DNA of 64,000 nucleotides from Mesobacillus zeae. Lineage in GTDB: Bacteria > Bacillota > Bacilli > Bacillales > Cytobacillaceae. Below the pieces are notes generated by a model. That model was not told the DNA's origin, made no database searches, and worked only from the letters and a program-made list of their open reading frames with translations. Below, in pieces: positions 39,426 through 48,853 of this stretch (position 1 is its first letter; each line of letters begins with the position of its first letter). The position numbers and the translations under genes were made by a program. The stretch covers positions 124,001-188,000 of the forward strand of contig NZ_QWVT01000015.1 of assembly GCF_003570705.1 (NCBI RefSeq), given 5' to 3'.

Positions 39426-39725
39426 ATGTCAATAACGACACTCCAAAAAGCAAAAAACGTCCTAGGGATAAGCGGGACAAATAAAGACGAGCGTATAACC
39501 GAATTAATACTGTTGGTCGAGGATTGGATCAAAGGATACTGCAACAATGATTATGTTGATGGTTATCCAACTGGATATGAATTGATCGCAACCAAGATGA
39601 TTGAATACAACCTCAACCAAAAGGCTGGAGTAAGCGCTGAAAGCCTTTCTCGCTACTCTGCTACGTTTAGTGAGGATTATCCTAAATCAATCACCAAAGG
39701 CTTAAGGCGGCGGTTAACATGGTGA
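39426..39725 (+). CDS. Head-tail connector (gp6-like)
   Basis: 99 aa. TTLQKAKNVLGISGTNKDERITELILLVEDWIKGYC is typical of the HK97 gp6/SPP1 gp15 connector family, an all-helical ring adaptor under the portal. It overlaps the next gene by 7 bases. Confidence 0.85.
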   Translation: MSITTLQKAKNVLGISGTNKDERITELILLVEDWIKGYCNNDYVDGYPTGYELIATKMIEYNLNQKAGVSAESLSRYSATFSEDYPKSITKGLRRRLTW

Positions 39726-40021
39726 CAATCCAGCGTGTGACGACCGTATCGAATGGATTTGGCGGTTATATCGAAACGTGGACGAATCATATTGAAAATT
39801 ACGGTACAGCACTCGATCAGTTAAGCGGCAATGAGTTTGTGAAAGCAGACAAAACCTTCCCAGGCTCAACCCATATTCTAATTGGTGACATTGCTGACAT
39901 TACCGAGAATGACCGGGTACTCCTCAACAATGAGCAATACGACATAAAGAACGTGGACAATCCGATGAACATGGACCGTCACTTGGAAATTCTACTCGAA
40001 TACAAGGGGGCGGTTACATGA
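39719..40021 (+). CDS. Head closure protein (SPP1 gp16-like)
   Basis: 100 aa. GGYIETWTNHIENYGTALDQLSGNE and LNNEQYDIKNVDNPMNMDRHLEILLE match the head-closure (stopper) family. It closes the DNA exit channel after packaging. Confidence 0.82.
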   Translation: MVTIQRVTTVSNGFGGYIETWTNHIENYGTALDQLSGNEFVKADKTFPGSTHILIGDIADITENDRVLLNNEQYDIKNVDNPMNMDRHLEILLEYKGAVT

Positions 40022-40338
40022 TTAAGCATAAGTCGAACCTTCAAAGTGTGTTGAGAGCCTTGGATGATGCAGAAGAAAGGGCGTTGACCGGAGTAGGGGA
40101 GTTTGTCAGGAGTGAAGCTCAGGCGCGGTCTCCTGTAAAAACAGGGGAGTTGAGGGATTCTAACGATTATAAAGTTGTATCGGAAGAACAAAAGGTGCTT
40201 ATCGGCAACAGCACGGACTATGGCTTATGGGTGCATGAAGGTAGTTCTCGTCAGCGTTCTCAACCTTGGCTAAGAAGTTCTGTTATGGAAAACGTTTCTC
40301 GGATTAAGAATCTGATCGGCGAGTTGATGCGCCTATGA
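40018..40338 (+). CDS. HK97 gp10-like tail component
   Basis: 106 aa. VGEFVRSEAQARSPVKTGELRDSNDYKV and STDYGLWVHEGSSRQRSQPWLR are the hallmarks of the HK97 gp10 family (tail-completion or neck protein). It overlaps the neighbour genes by 4 bases on each side. Confidence 0.9.
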   Translation: MIKHKSNLQSVLRALDDAEERALTGVGEFVRSEAQARSPVKTGELRDSNDYKVVSEEQKVLIGNSTDYGLWVHEGSSRQRSQPWLRSSVMENVSRIKNLIGELMRL

Positions 40339-40718
40339 TGAATCTACTAAAATATCTTTTCACGTTGCTTTCTCAAGCGCAGAAGCCTGTCTATTTCGAG
40401 CAAGCGCCAGAGAAAGACAGTATTACACTCGCACCACCTAAATTCCCTTATATCGTCTTTAAATTGCCTGACAGTCTGAATGTAGAAAATGATAGGCAAG
40501 ATTACTCCTTAATCATTGACATATGGGATAACAGGACAGATACAACAGCCTTAGAAAACCTCACAAGCCAAGTTGATAAACTGCTTTACAGGCTCAGGGT
40601 GACGGATATGAACCAATTCCTCATGTTCGAACGTGAAAACCGACTTATGATACCAGATGAAGATACAAGTATTAAGCGCAGGCAACTACAATATACAGTC
40701 AAACAATATGAAAGGTAG
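40335..40718 (+). CDS. Tail completion protein (gp17-like)
   Basis: 127 aa. PPKFPYIVFKLPDSLNVENDRQDYSLIIDIWDN and VDKLLYRLRVTD fit the tail terminator or DUF3168-like family. Position between gp10-like and major tail protein supports it. Confidence 0.8.
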   Translation: MMNLLKYLFTLLSQAQKPVYFEQAPEKDSITLAPPKFPYIVFKLPDSLNVENDRQDYSLIIDIWDNRTDTTALENLTSQVDKLLYRLRVTDMNQFLMFERENRLMIPDEDTSIKRRQLQYTVKQYER

Positions 40719-40726
40719 TGAAATAC

Positions 40727-41317
40727 ATGGCAATAGAACAAGTAAAAACAATTGGCTATAACGCAAGTGTGCCGGACCACCTCCTATTGGATGCCGGAGC
40801 GATTTATAAAAATGTCACGTATGCTGAAGCAACTGGCATATTCTCGGGTGAAGCGCTGGGAGCAACACAGGGCGGCAACGAGTTTTCCTACTCGCAAGAA
40901 ATCCGTCCAATCCCAATTGATGGAGTAAAAGGCCGCGTTAAAGGATTGCAAGTCGTTGACAGCGAAGAAGCGGTCTTGACTGTCAATCTATTGGAACAAA
41001 CAGCAGCCAATCTTAAACTGGCGATCGCAGGTTCAACGCTTACATCGGATACGAATTATGATGTGATTACCCCAAAGGGAAAAATTGAGGCAACAGACTA
41101 CCTCGATAATATCGCTTATGTCGGACGTGTGTCAGGTAGTTCTAAACCTGTTGTAATTATCCTCGAAAACGCTCTATCTATCGAAGGGCTTAACCTTAAA
41201 CCAGAGGATAAGAAAGAAGCAGTATTGCCAATCAAATTTGCAGCTCATATCGGACCTGATGAAGCAACTACAGGTGTATTGCCAGTGAAAATCTATTTCC
41301 CGAAAGCGACGGTGTGA
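40727..41317 (+). CDS. Major tail protein
   Basis: 196 aa. DAGAIYKNVTYAEATGIFSGEALGATQGGNEFSYSQE and KGRVKGLQVVDSEEAVLTVNLLE are typical tail-tube features. ATG 40727 is chosen with GAAAGGTAG upstream; a GTG nine bases earlier is in frame. It forms the tail tube around the tape measure. Confidence 0.85.
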   Translation: MAIEQVKTIGYNASVPDHLLLDAGAIYKNVTYAEATGIFSGEALGATQGGNEFSYSQEIRPIPIDGVKGRVKGLQVVDSEEAVLTVNLLEQTAANLKLAIAGSTLTSDTNYDVITPKGKIEATDYLDNIAYVGRVSGSSKPVVIILENALSIEGLNLKPEDKKEAVLPIKFAAHIGPDEATTGVLPVKIYFPKATV

Positions 41318-41320
41318 TGA

Positions 41321-41725
41321 ATGGATAAAGAGATTCGAGTGATTTCCACTGTAAAGATCAAAGGAAAGGAATATCAGGTTAGGGGATTGAATTTCGATGA
41401 TACTGAAATCATTTCTATGATCTTGGATAAAACAGATTTTGATCTTGCTAAATATGAAACAGAAGCCAAAGAATTAGTGAAAGCATCTAAGAAGAATAAG
41501 GAAAAGTTAGAGAGCTTAGGTACAGCTGTTTTTTTAAAGGTTATCACTGATTTAACGAAAAAATATTATAAGGTCCATAAAGAATTCACCGAGCTGATAG
41601 CATCATTAATCGGGGTTAAACCGGAAAACGTAAAGACAATGCCTATTTCAACTCCATTAGTGGTGCTGAAAGAACTGGCGAAAGACGAGGATTCACTTGA
41701 TTTTTTCTCCTTTCTAAAACAGTAG
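41321..41725 (+). CDS. Tail assembly chaperone (gpG-like)
   Basis: 134 aa. It begins MDKEIRVISTVKIKGKEYQV and ends in FFSFLKQ just after a TTTTTTC heptamer at 41701-41707. This is the expected location of the programmed -1 frameshift between tail chaperone genes. It coats the tape measure protein during assembly and is absent from virions in related phages. Confidence 0.8.
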   Translation: MDKEIRVISTVKIKGKEYQVRGLNFDDTEIISMILDKTDFDLAKYETEAKELVKASKKNKEKLESLGTAVFLKVITDLTKKYYKVHKEFTELIASLIGVKPENVKTMPISTPLVVLKELAKDEDSLDFFSFLKQ

Positions 41726-42024
41726 ACCACTACGAAACACTCGACTTCCTTTTAAAGCGGTATAAGGGCATGGATATTGTGTATCGTTTGAAGCCTAAGA
41801 AGCTTTTAAAGCTATTAAGCAAGGCTAGAGAAAAGGAATTAGAGGAAACAGTGTGGGAATACTGGCTCACCTTAGATACAGAAGCGCAGAAAAAACAGCC
41901 ATTTAACGTGTATCTTAGGGAGTTAAAGAAAGCAGCAAGTGATCCGAAAACTTCAGTTGGGCTAACAGAGGAAGAAATCTTGCAAGATGCAGAAAACATA
42001 TTAAAAAGCATGGGGCGCACTTAG
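41707..42024 (+). CDS. Tail assembly chaperone extension (gpT-like, -1 frameshift product)
   Basis: This frame is open from the slippery site to 42024 with no start of its own near the site; the first ATG is at 41770. The -1 frame reads on as VDHYETLDFLLKRYKGMDIV and ends ILQDAENILKSMGRT. A fusion of about 234 aa would result. The slippery heptamer T-TTT-TTC is in the correct phase, which supports programmed frameshifting as in lambda G-GT. Confidence 0.75.
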   Translation, partial: LLSKTVDHYETLDFLLKRYKGMDIVYRLKPKKLLKLLSKAREKELEETVWEYWLTLDTEAQKKQPFNVYLRELKKAASDPKTSVGLTEEEILQDAENILKSMGRT

Positions 42025-42060
42025 TGCGCTTTTTGTTTGCCCTCGAAAGAAGGTGAGAAT

Positions 42061-44178
42061 TTGGAACTGTTTAAGTTATGGGGAACGGTTGCACTGCGTG
42101 ATGAGGAAGCGAGACGCGGGCTAGATAACATTGATAAAAAAGCAGAGGGAACAAGTAGTAAAATCGGTGGTTTCTTTGGTAAGGCCGGGTCATTAATGGG
42201 AAGTGCGGTGGTAGCTGGGGCTACAGCGGCCGGAGCTGGACTGGTGACACTAACGGGCATCATCGGTAAAGTCGGGATTGACTACAATTCGATGATAGAA
42301 AACAGCCAAGTAGCATGGACCACACTCTTAGGCACACAAGGAAAAGCTAAGGATATGTTGAAAGAGATTGCGACATTCGCCAAGACGACTCAATTTGAGA
42401 CGGAACAAGTCGATATGATGGCAAAGTACATGCACAATGCCGGACTCGAAGGCAAAGCCTTATTTGACGAATTAACCAAGGTTGCTGATGTATCCGGTGC
42501 ATTCAACATTCCTGCTGCAGAAGCTCAGGAATTAACCCGTCAAATGTCACAAGTGCGCCAAGCAGGGTTAGCCTATACCGAGGATTTAAACGTGCTACAG
42601 GACCGTGGTATCCCGATTTACAAAGCGATATCGGACCAATTAGGCATAACTGTCGCTGATGTAAAGAAAATGGCTAGTGAAGGGAAATTGACTTCTGATA
42701 TATATCTAAAATCATTTGATAATATCGCTAAAGGTGTGGAAGGGTCATCTGAAAAACAAAGTAAAACCTTTACTGGTATGATTTCCACACTTAAAGATAA
42801 CTTGAAGATGATTAGTGGAGAACTGACAAAAGGCGCTTTCGAAAAGATGAAAGGCGTGCTCGAAGATGTCATGCCTGTTTTAGATAAATTTCTTTCCAAT
42901 TTGAAAGACGGTGGTTTAAAAGGTGCAATTGCTGGTCTTTTCCCTCCTGGGATGGCTGATAACATCAAGGGGTTTACGGACGGTGTTAGCGGGGCATTTG
43001 GTGCAGTAAAAAACGGCATACAAGAATATAAGGACTTTGTCAAGAGTGCATTCTCTGGTGACGGGAACGTTGGTGAGTCATTTAGCAAGATATTTAAATC
43101 CATCAAAGATGTTGCACTGCCAATTTTAAAAGATGCAATTGACTTTGTGAAAGAAAAATTCGGGGAACTGAAAGCCTTTTGGGATGAAAACGGTGCTCAG
43201 ATTGTCGAAGCTGTACAAAATGCATGGAGTATGATCGCATCAATCATCAGTTTTTTTATGCCGGCTATCCAATTGGTCATACAAACAGTTTTGGAGAATA
43301 TCAAAGGGATTATATCCGGAGCGCTTGACATCATAATGGGGGTTATCAAAATATTCACCGGGTTATTTACTGGTGATTTTTCTTTGATGTGGGAAGGAAT
43401 AAAACAATTATTCTCTGGAGCGTTTGAATTTTTATGGAATTTATTCAATCTCTTGATGATTGGCAAGTTCCTTGGTGGTATCAAATCCTTTATATCTTCG
43501 GGTATTAGCTCATTCAGGTCGTTCGTTGATGACATCGTAAACATGTTTAAGGGTTGGGGAGATAACATTATATCCACTTTTAACAATTTGCGGTCAAAAG
43601 GAACTGGCATTTGGAACTCCATGATTTCTGCAGTTAAGAATACAATGGGCCCATTTGTTTCCAACATCAAAACTCGATTTGGTGAAGTGCTGGACAATGC
43701 ACTGTCAATCTTCAGAAAAGTGAAAGATGCGATCATGAACCCGGTTAGGACTGCAAAGAATGCCGTTAAGGGATTTGTCGAAGAAATCAAAGGATTTTTT
43801 AGAAATATGAAATTGAAACTCCCTGACATAAAAATGCCACACTTCAAGGTTAAAAACTGGTCAATGAATCCAAAGGACTGGCTTAAAGCAATGCCGTCTC
43901 TTGGTGTAGACTGGTATGCGACAGGTACAAACTTCGCACCCGGCGGATTGACAATGGTCGGTGAGCGTGGCCCAGAACTAGTGCGCCTGCCGAGAGGTTC
44001 AAAGGTTGATACAACCAGTGAAACAAAGCAAATGATGGGTAATACAATCAATTTCGAAGGCATGATGAGCGGAGCGACATTCATCGTCAGAGAAGAAGTG
44101 GATATCAAGAAAATCGCTCAAGAGTTACGTGATTTAACAGTAAAAGCAGCAAGGAGCAAAGGGGTGGTGATGGTATGA
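42061..44178 (+). CDS. Tape measure protein
   Basis: 705 aa. TTG start after GAAGGTGAGAA; an upstream TTG lacks a ribosome binding site. N-terminal tape-measure domain (WTTLLGTQGKAKDMLKEIATFAKTTQFET), hydrophobic central segments (about residues 385-480) and a C-terminal phage tape segment (GTNFAPGGLTMVGERGPELV). At roughly 1.5 angstrom per residue it predicts a tail near 100 nm (inference). Confidence 0.93.
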   Translation: MELFKLWGTVALRDEEARRGLDNIDKKAEGTSSKIGGFFGKAGSLMGSAVVAGATAAGAGLVTLTGIIGKVGIDYNSMIENSQVAWTTLLGTQGKAKDMLKEIATFAKTTQFETEQVDMMAKYMHNAGLEGKALFDELTKVADVSGAFNIPAAEAQELTRQMSQVRQAGLAYTEDLNVLQDRGIPIYKAISDQLGITVADVKKMASEGKLTSDIYLKSFDNIAKGVEGSSEKQSKTFTGMISTLKDNLKMISGELTKGAFEKMKGVLEDVMPVLDKFLSNLKDGGLKGAIAGLFPPGMADNIKGFTDGVSGAFGAVKNGIQEYKDFVKSAFSGDGNVGESFSKIFKSIKDVALPILKDAIDFVKEKFGELKAFWDENGAQIVEAVQNAWSMIASIISFFMPAIQLVIQTVLENIKGIISGALDIIMGVIKIFTGLFTGDFSLMWEGIKQLFSGAFEFLWNLFNLLMIGKFLGGIKSFISSGISSFRSFVDDIVNMFKGWGDNIISTFNNLRSKGTGIWNSMISAVKNTMGPFVSNIKTRFGEVLDNALSIFRKVKDAIMNPVRTAKNAVKGFVEEIKGFFRNMKLKLPDIKMPHFKVKNWSMNPKDWLKAMPSLGVDWYATGTNFAPGGLTMVGERGPELVRLPRGSKVDTTSETKQMMGNTINFEGMMSGATFIVREEVDIKKIAQELRDLTVKAARSKGVVMV

Positions 44179-44957
44179 TAACACTTGACGAATATGCACC
44201 AAGTCATTTCGGATTGCTGTTTTTGAAAGACCATTACCACCCAATGACCCCTGAAATGAGAGAAAAGGCAATGACTATCCCTGGCATGGACGGGCAATGG
44301 GATTTTGGCTCTGAATGGGGTTCACGACAATTTAAGCTGCCGTTTGCAATGATTGAATATGACAGATACGAGCTACAACGCAAATTACGTGCGCTTGTGG
44401 CTTTTTTATTGGATCCGTATGGTAAGCCAAGAACAATAAAGCTTACGTTTGATTACGAGCCAGATAAGTTTTATGAAGTTAAACTTGATGGGAAGATTGA
44501 CATCAAAAGGATGATGGACACAGGACAATTTGATTTGTCTTTTGTTGCTCACAAACCTTACGCAAAATTCTTGGTCAGTGCTGATGAAATCGCAGTCGAT
44601 TCCGACATACCTGTCATGAGTGACTTTACAATCGGAGCGGAGTACGAATTTACCACTAATGGAGAGCAGACAATTACAGTTATTAATGACGGTAGTATCG
44701 CTGTTCGCCCAACAATGTTTATCAGCTCACTGCACAGTGCTGTAACGGTTTCGGCAAACGGCAAGGCATTTACACTAAATGAGTCAGCAAACATCGTAGA
44801 AGTTAACGGAGAGTTTTACACGGTCAAGGTAAACGGAGTTAATTCATTATCGCTGATGACTGGTGATTTTATTGAATTGCTACCGGGTGAAAATAACGTG
44901 ACCATCACAGGAACAAGCGTGAATATATCGTTTAAATTTTACAGTCAATATATATAG
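44175..44957 (+). CDS. Distal tail protein (Dit)
   Basis: 260 aa. GMDGQWDFGSEWGSRQFKLPFAMIE and DYEPDKFYEVKLDGKIDIKRMMDTGQFDLSFVAHKPYA are the conserved N-terminal ring domain of siphovirus Dit, followed by a galectin-like C-terminal domain. It overlaps the tape measure by 4 bases. It forms the hub that connects tail tube and adsorption proteins. Confidence 0.88.
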   Translation: MITLDEYAPSHFGLLFLKDHYHPMTPEMREKAMTIPGMDGQWDFGSEWGSRQFKLPFAMIEYDRYELQRKLRALVAFLLDPYGKPRTIKLTFDYEPDKFYEVKLDGKIDIKRMMDTGQFDLSFVAHKPYAKFLVSADEIAVDSDIPVMSDFTIGAEYEFTTNGEQTITVINDGSIAVRPTMFISSLHSAVTVSANGKAFTLNESANIVEVNGEFYTVKVNGVNSLSLMTGDFIELLPGENNVTITGTSVNISFKFYSQYI

Positions 44958-44972
44958 ATGGGAGGGGCGTAT

Positions 44973-46964
44973 ATGGTTACGTTTTTTAAGCGAAATGATA
45001 CAAACGACCGTATTGAGTATATGCCGACTACATCAAACGGATTGCCGGAAGATTTAACAGGCGCAACAGCAAAGTTTGTCATGACTTCAGGTGACAAGAC
45101 GTATATCAATGCAGATGCTGATATCATTGGCGATTCTCTTGTATACGTGTTTAATGCTGCTGATTCACTTTATGTCGGAAATTATGTCGGTGAATTTCAT
45201 GTCACGTTAGCGGATGGAACGATACGACACTATCCACGGAAGGGATTTCTAAGCATTGTTATAGAACGAACACTTGACCCTATGAGCGAAACACAGGCTG
45301 AGGAAGCGATTGCTTTAAATGTATCGCTTATCGAGGATTTTAAAGCGGATATTAACACGCAAGTTGCGACAATGAGAATGGCGGCAACAGATGCACAGGC
45401 AGCAACAATAACAGCTAACGCAGCGGCATCGCATGCACAGACCCAAGGGGATTATGCGAAGAGCGAAGCAGATAGATTGGTTGGTACTGATGTAAGTGTA
45501 CTCGATAATAAAATCGGCGCGCTAAGCAATTTACAGACGATAAACAAAGATAGTGTGGTTGCGGCGGTCAATGAGACTACTGCACAGTTGGCTGAAAAGG
45601 CGACAAAAGATGAAGTTAGTAATATTTCTCTTAATATTGATGGCGTTAATAAAAAGCTAAGCGGTATTAAGTTTTCAGATTTGCAGGAGCCCATTTATTT
45701 CGCACACCGAGGTGCCAAAAATATCTTCCCGGAATCAAGTCAAGAGGCTTATCGCGGGTGTGTAAACATGGGCTTAAGTGTAATCGAAATGGACGTTAGG
45801 CAAGCAACGGACGGAACTTTAATTGTACATCATGATGATACGATGGAACGGACAACAAACAAAACGGGGTCAATCGACTATTACTCAGCGATGGGATTTA
45901 AAAGCGCTGTAATAGACTTGTTGCCTGGATGGGCAGGGACGCCTGTATTGTTCGAGGACTTGTTACGCGAGTTCGGCAACAAGGTTGTATATGCTCCGGA
46001 AATAAAAGGCGCGGGCATCAATACAAAACTCGTTGATACGATGATCAAATACAATCTGCAAGACAATGTAATTATTCAATCATTCAGTGCGCCTGATTTA
46101 ACTTATGCAATCAGCAAAAAAATTCCGGTTATCTATCTTAAAGCAAGTGACGATGTGACCCCGGCTACTATCTTAGGATGGGGGATTAAGCATGTCGGAC
46201 TATCGACTACTTTGCCAGATTCCTATGTCACTAGCTGTATAAACGCTGGTTTAAAGGTTTACATGTATACAGTAAACAGGCGGTACGAACACACGAAATA
46301 CTTAAACATGGGTGTACACGGCTTTTTCTCGGACGATCCATTATGGGTAAAAGGCGCTTCTCCTGTACTCGAATGGGATTCGTTTCGTGACCAGGTGTTT
46401 TCACACGGCATGTTTCAACCTCCTGTCGATGGTAACGGAGTATTAGGGGGCAATCGCGGCGAGTTTGTCAGCCCGAATAAATTTGGTTGGACAGATGGCG
46501 GAACACTACGAGATTTCTGTATGCAAGGATGGGCAGGAGAGTTAAGTTCGGCATTTACACTTTCAGCAAAAATGAATCTTGTTAGTTCTGTGAGCAGTGT
46601 TCGGTGGGGCAGCATCGTCTTTTGTACACCGAACGATTACTTCGATGACCAAAATACCAGCGGCAATACATCAAGTGGGTATAACTTGTTAATTCGCGAA
46701 AGTGGCTCAATCGAATTATTTCTTCGCAACGGTAGCACAGCAACACAGTTAGGCACTTCTCTTGCAACAACGGCTATTGCAGCTGGTCAGCAGGTTTCAA
46801 TAAAGATTCAAGCAACAGCGACTCAAATTATTATCACGCGAACAGACACAGGGCACACTATGACAATTAATGATACAACGTTCCGGAAAGGATATCTTCA
46901 TTTAGGCAGAAATTACAGTGGGGTTACGTTTGAAAATATCAATATTGTAAGGCAAGGTGGTTAA
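44973..46964 (+). CDS. Baseplate/adsorption protein with GDPD domain
   Basis: 663 aa. N-terminal BppU-like domain (about 1-120: GATAKFVMTSGDKTYI..., GEFHVTLADGTIRHYPRKGFLSI) and a coiled coil. A glycerophosphodiester phosphodiesterase domain starts near 240: catalytic HRGAKN, IEMDVRQATDG (E-x-D) and VHHDDTMERTTN. A C-terminal jelly-roll-like binding region (about 480-663) completes it. GDPD domains on tails can cleave glycerol-phosphate teichoic acids; this substrate is inferred. GGGAGGGG supports ATG 44973. Confidence 0.85.
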   Translation: MVTFFKRNDTNDRIEYMPTTSNGLPEDLTGATAKFVMTSGDKTYINADADIIGDSLVYVFNAADSLYVGNYVGEFHVTLADGTIRHYPRKGFLSIVIERTLDPMSETQAEEAIALNVSLIEDFKADINTQVATMRMAATDAQAATITANAAASHAQTQGDYAKSEADRLVGTDVSVLDNKIGALSNLQTINKDSVVAAVNETTAQLAEKATKDEVSNISLNIDGVNKKLSGIKFSDLQEPIYFAHRGAKNIFPESSQEAYRGCVNMGLSVIEMDVRQATDGTLIVHHDDTMERTTNKTGSIDYYSAMGFKSAVIDLLPGWAGTPVLFEDLLREFGNKVVYAPEIKGAGINTKLVDTMIKYNLQDNVIIQSFSAPDLTYAISKKIPVIYLKASDDVTPATILGWGIKHVGLSTTLPDSYVTSCINAGLKVYMYTVNRRYEHTKYLNMGVHGFFSDDPLWVKGASPVLEWDSFRDQVFSHGMFQPPVDGNGVLGGNRGEFVSPNKFGWTDGGTLRDFCMQGWAGELSSAFTLSAKMNLVSSVSSVRWGSIVFCTPNDYFDDQNTSGNTSSGYNLLIRESGSIELFLRNGSTATQLGTSLATTAIAAGQQVSIKIQATATQIIITRTDTGHTMTINDTTFRKGYLHLGRNYSGVTFENINIVRQGG

Positions 46965-46994
46965 TCATTACGTCGGTTGGAGAATATCGCGACA

Positions 46995-47045
46995 TAAATA
47001 GCAACACATAAACGGATGCCATCAGGTGTCCTTTTTATTTTGGAG
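46995..47045 (+). terminator. Terminator-like hairpin before the tail spike gene
   Basis: GGATGCC-ATCA-GGTGTCC followed by TTTTTATTTT. The next gene has its own ribosome binding site GGAGGTGAC. Confidence 0.5.
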
Positions 47046-47053
47046 GTGACACA

Positions 47054-48796
47054 ATGAGCAACAAATTAATACCTTTAGAAAAATGGAAAACAGCCTATAT
47101 AAAAGTGAATCAAGCGATAGACGATTCAGTGGATGCTGTTGTCAAAGCAAATAAGGCGGCAAAAGATTCTACGGATGCTGTCACGAAAGCGAACAGCGTT
47201 CAAACGCAATTAGATACCATCGTTGTAGAAGGCGACTCATCAGTCGAAGCAGCACAGGCAAGGGTCGATTACACAGGTCAGGCATTCACGACATTAAAAG
47301 CCTTACTTGACAACTACTTACCTATGGCAGCAGATAGTAAAGCAGAACTACCTGGGTTGTTATCTGCAAAAGACAAAGTTAATCGGGGCTGGATAGATGT
47401 GCGCGAATATGGCGCTAAAGGGGATGGAGTGACTCTTGACGCAGATGCCATTCAGAACGCACTAAATAAAAAAGGCACAATTTACGTACCTGATGGCGTT
47501 TATCTAATAGATAAAACACTCATAATTACAAGTGACACAACGTTATTAATGCACCCAAAAGCGGTGCTAAAGCGCCAAAACAACGCAGTTTACGCTGTTT
47601 TAACAAACGGTAAATCAACTGATTTATTCACCGGATACAATGGAAACGGAAATATAAAAATCATCGGCGGAACTATCGAGTTGGATGGCGCAGCAATGCC
47701 GACAACTTGCAACGGAATTTCGTTCGGGCATGGGAAGAATATCGAGATTGCTGATGTGGTTATAAAGAACGTATACAACGGTCACCATATCGAAATGAAC
47801 TCATCTAAAAACGTGCGTATACACGGATCAAGATTCGAAGGTTTCACGCATAATGGCACACGAGCGTTTAGTGAGGCGGTTCAAATTGACTTAGCAAAGA
47901 GTTATGATGTATTTCCATTATTCGGGGCATACGACAAAACACCTTGCGAAAATGTAACCGTTGAAAACTGCTATTTCAATAATGTTGGCCGCGGTGTAGG
48001 AACACACGTAACTGATGTTGGCGTGTTTCATGACTTCATTGTTGTTAGAAATAATGTCTTTGATACTACTTTAGATTTTGCTGTGAATGCATTAATTTTC
48101 AGAAAAGCGGTTATTTCCGGTAATAAAATGCTTGCTGTAACAGGCGGGGTGAAACTGGACGGCGCTTATGAATGCACAATCACGGATAATCATATTAAAC
48201 AAAGTACAGGTAATGGCATTGAATCATCATACTCGAGCCAAAGTATTATTAAAGGAAACAATATAACAGGCGGAGCAACAAATGGAATCACAATCTTTAA
48301 CAACGGTTATTCAATAATCGTCACAAACAATTATATTTATAATAATGCCGGCCATGGAGTTAACGTTGAACATCCAGACGTAATAATCAGTGACTGTATT
48401 GTTAAGGGTAATGGGTCGCATGGGATTTATGTTCATGATACAAAAGATGTAAGAATATCAAGCTGCCAGATACATTTGAACAACAGACATGGGGTGCAGA
48501 TTGCTTCAAATGCAACTAACATAACAGTCAGTGATTGCTTTATTGCTTCAAATAACCAATCTAATGACGGAAGTCATAATGTTATCATTGTCACTAACTC
48601 TGATGCAAACAGGATAGTCAATAATGTTATAAGAGCAGGGACTCAAACGAATAAACCAGTGAGCGGTATATATGTAGGTTCAGGTTGTGACAATAATGTG
48701 ATAATAATGAATGACCTTAAATTATCAGGTTCTACATCTAATTTGAATGATTTAAGTGGTAATTCTATCACATCTACAAACAATCTCGTTGCCTAA
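47054..48796 (+). CDS. Tail spike with pectate-lyase-like beta helix
   Basis: 580 aa. An N-terminal helical attachment region (1-110) is followed by WIDVREYGAKGDGVTLDADAIQNALN, the usual entry motif of Pectate_lyase_3 spikes. A repetitive right-handed beta helix (about 130-560) follows with NNyI/ISGNkm-type rungs. It probably binds or cleaves a surface glycan. No obvious catalytic signature could be assigned by eye. Confidence 0.85.
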   Translation: MSNKLIPLEKWKTAYIKVNQAIDDSVDAVVKANKAAKDSTDAVTKANSVQTQLDTIVVEGDSSVEAAQARVDYTGQAFTTLKALLDNYLPMAADSKAELPGLLSAKDKVNRGWIDVREYGAKGDGVTLDADAIQNALNKKGTIYVPDGVYLIDKTLIITSDTTLLMHPKAVLKRQNNAVYAVLTNGKSTDLFTGYNGNGNIKIIGGTIELDGAAMPTTCNGISFGHGKNIEIADVVIKNVYNGHHIEMNSSKNVRIHGSRFEGFTHNGTRAFSEAVQIDLAKSYDVFPLFGAYDKTPCENVTVENCYFNNVGRGVGTHVTDVGVFHDFIVVRNNVFDTTLDFAVNALIFRKAVISGNKMLAVTGGVKLDGAYECTITDNHIKQSTGNGIESSYSSQSIIKGNNITGGATNGITIFNNGYSIIVTNNYIYNNAGHGVNVEHPDVIISDCIVKGNGSHGIYVHDTKDVRISSCQIHLNNRHGVQIASNATNITVSDCFIASNNQSNDGSHNVIIVTNSDANRIVNNVIRAGTQTNKPVSGIYVGSGCDNNVIIMNDLKLSGSTSNLNDLSGNSITSTNNLVA

Positions 48797-48853
48797 ACAG
48801 TATATTCACCCTCTTCTTGTTTTGATAATATAAAAAGCAAGGAGGGGGCAACT

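Noticed and set aside
43197-44108. 303-aa minus-strand frame inside the tape measure gene
   Set aside because: Antisense shadow of the tape measure coding sequence; composition is Ser/Phe/Ile-rich and it has no ribosome binding site or motif.
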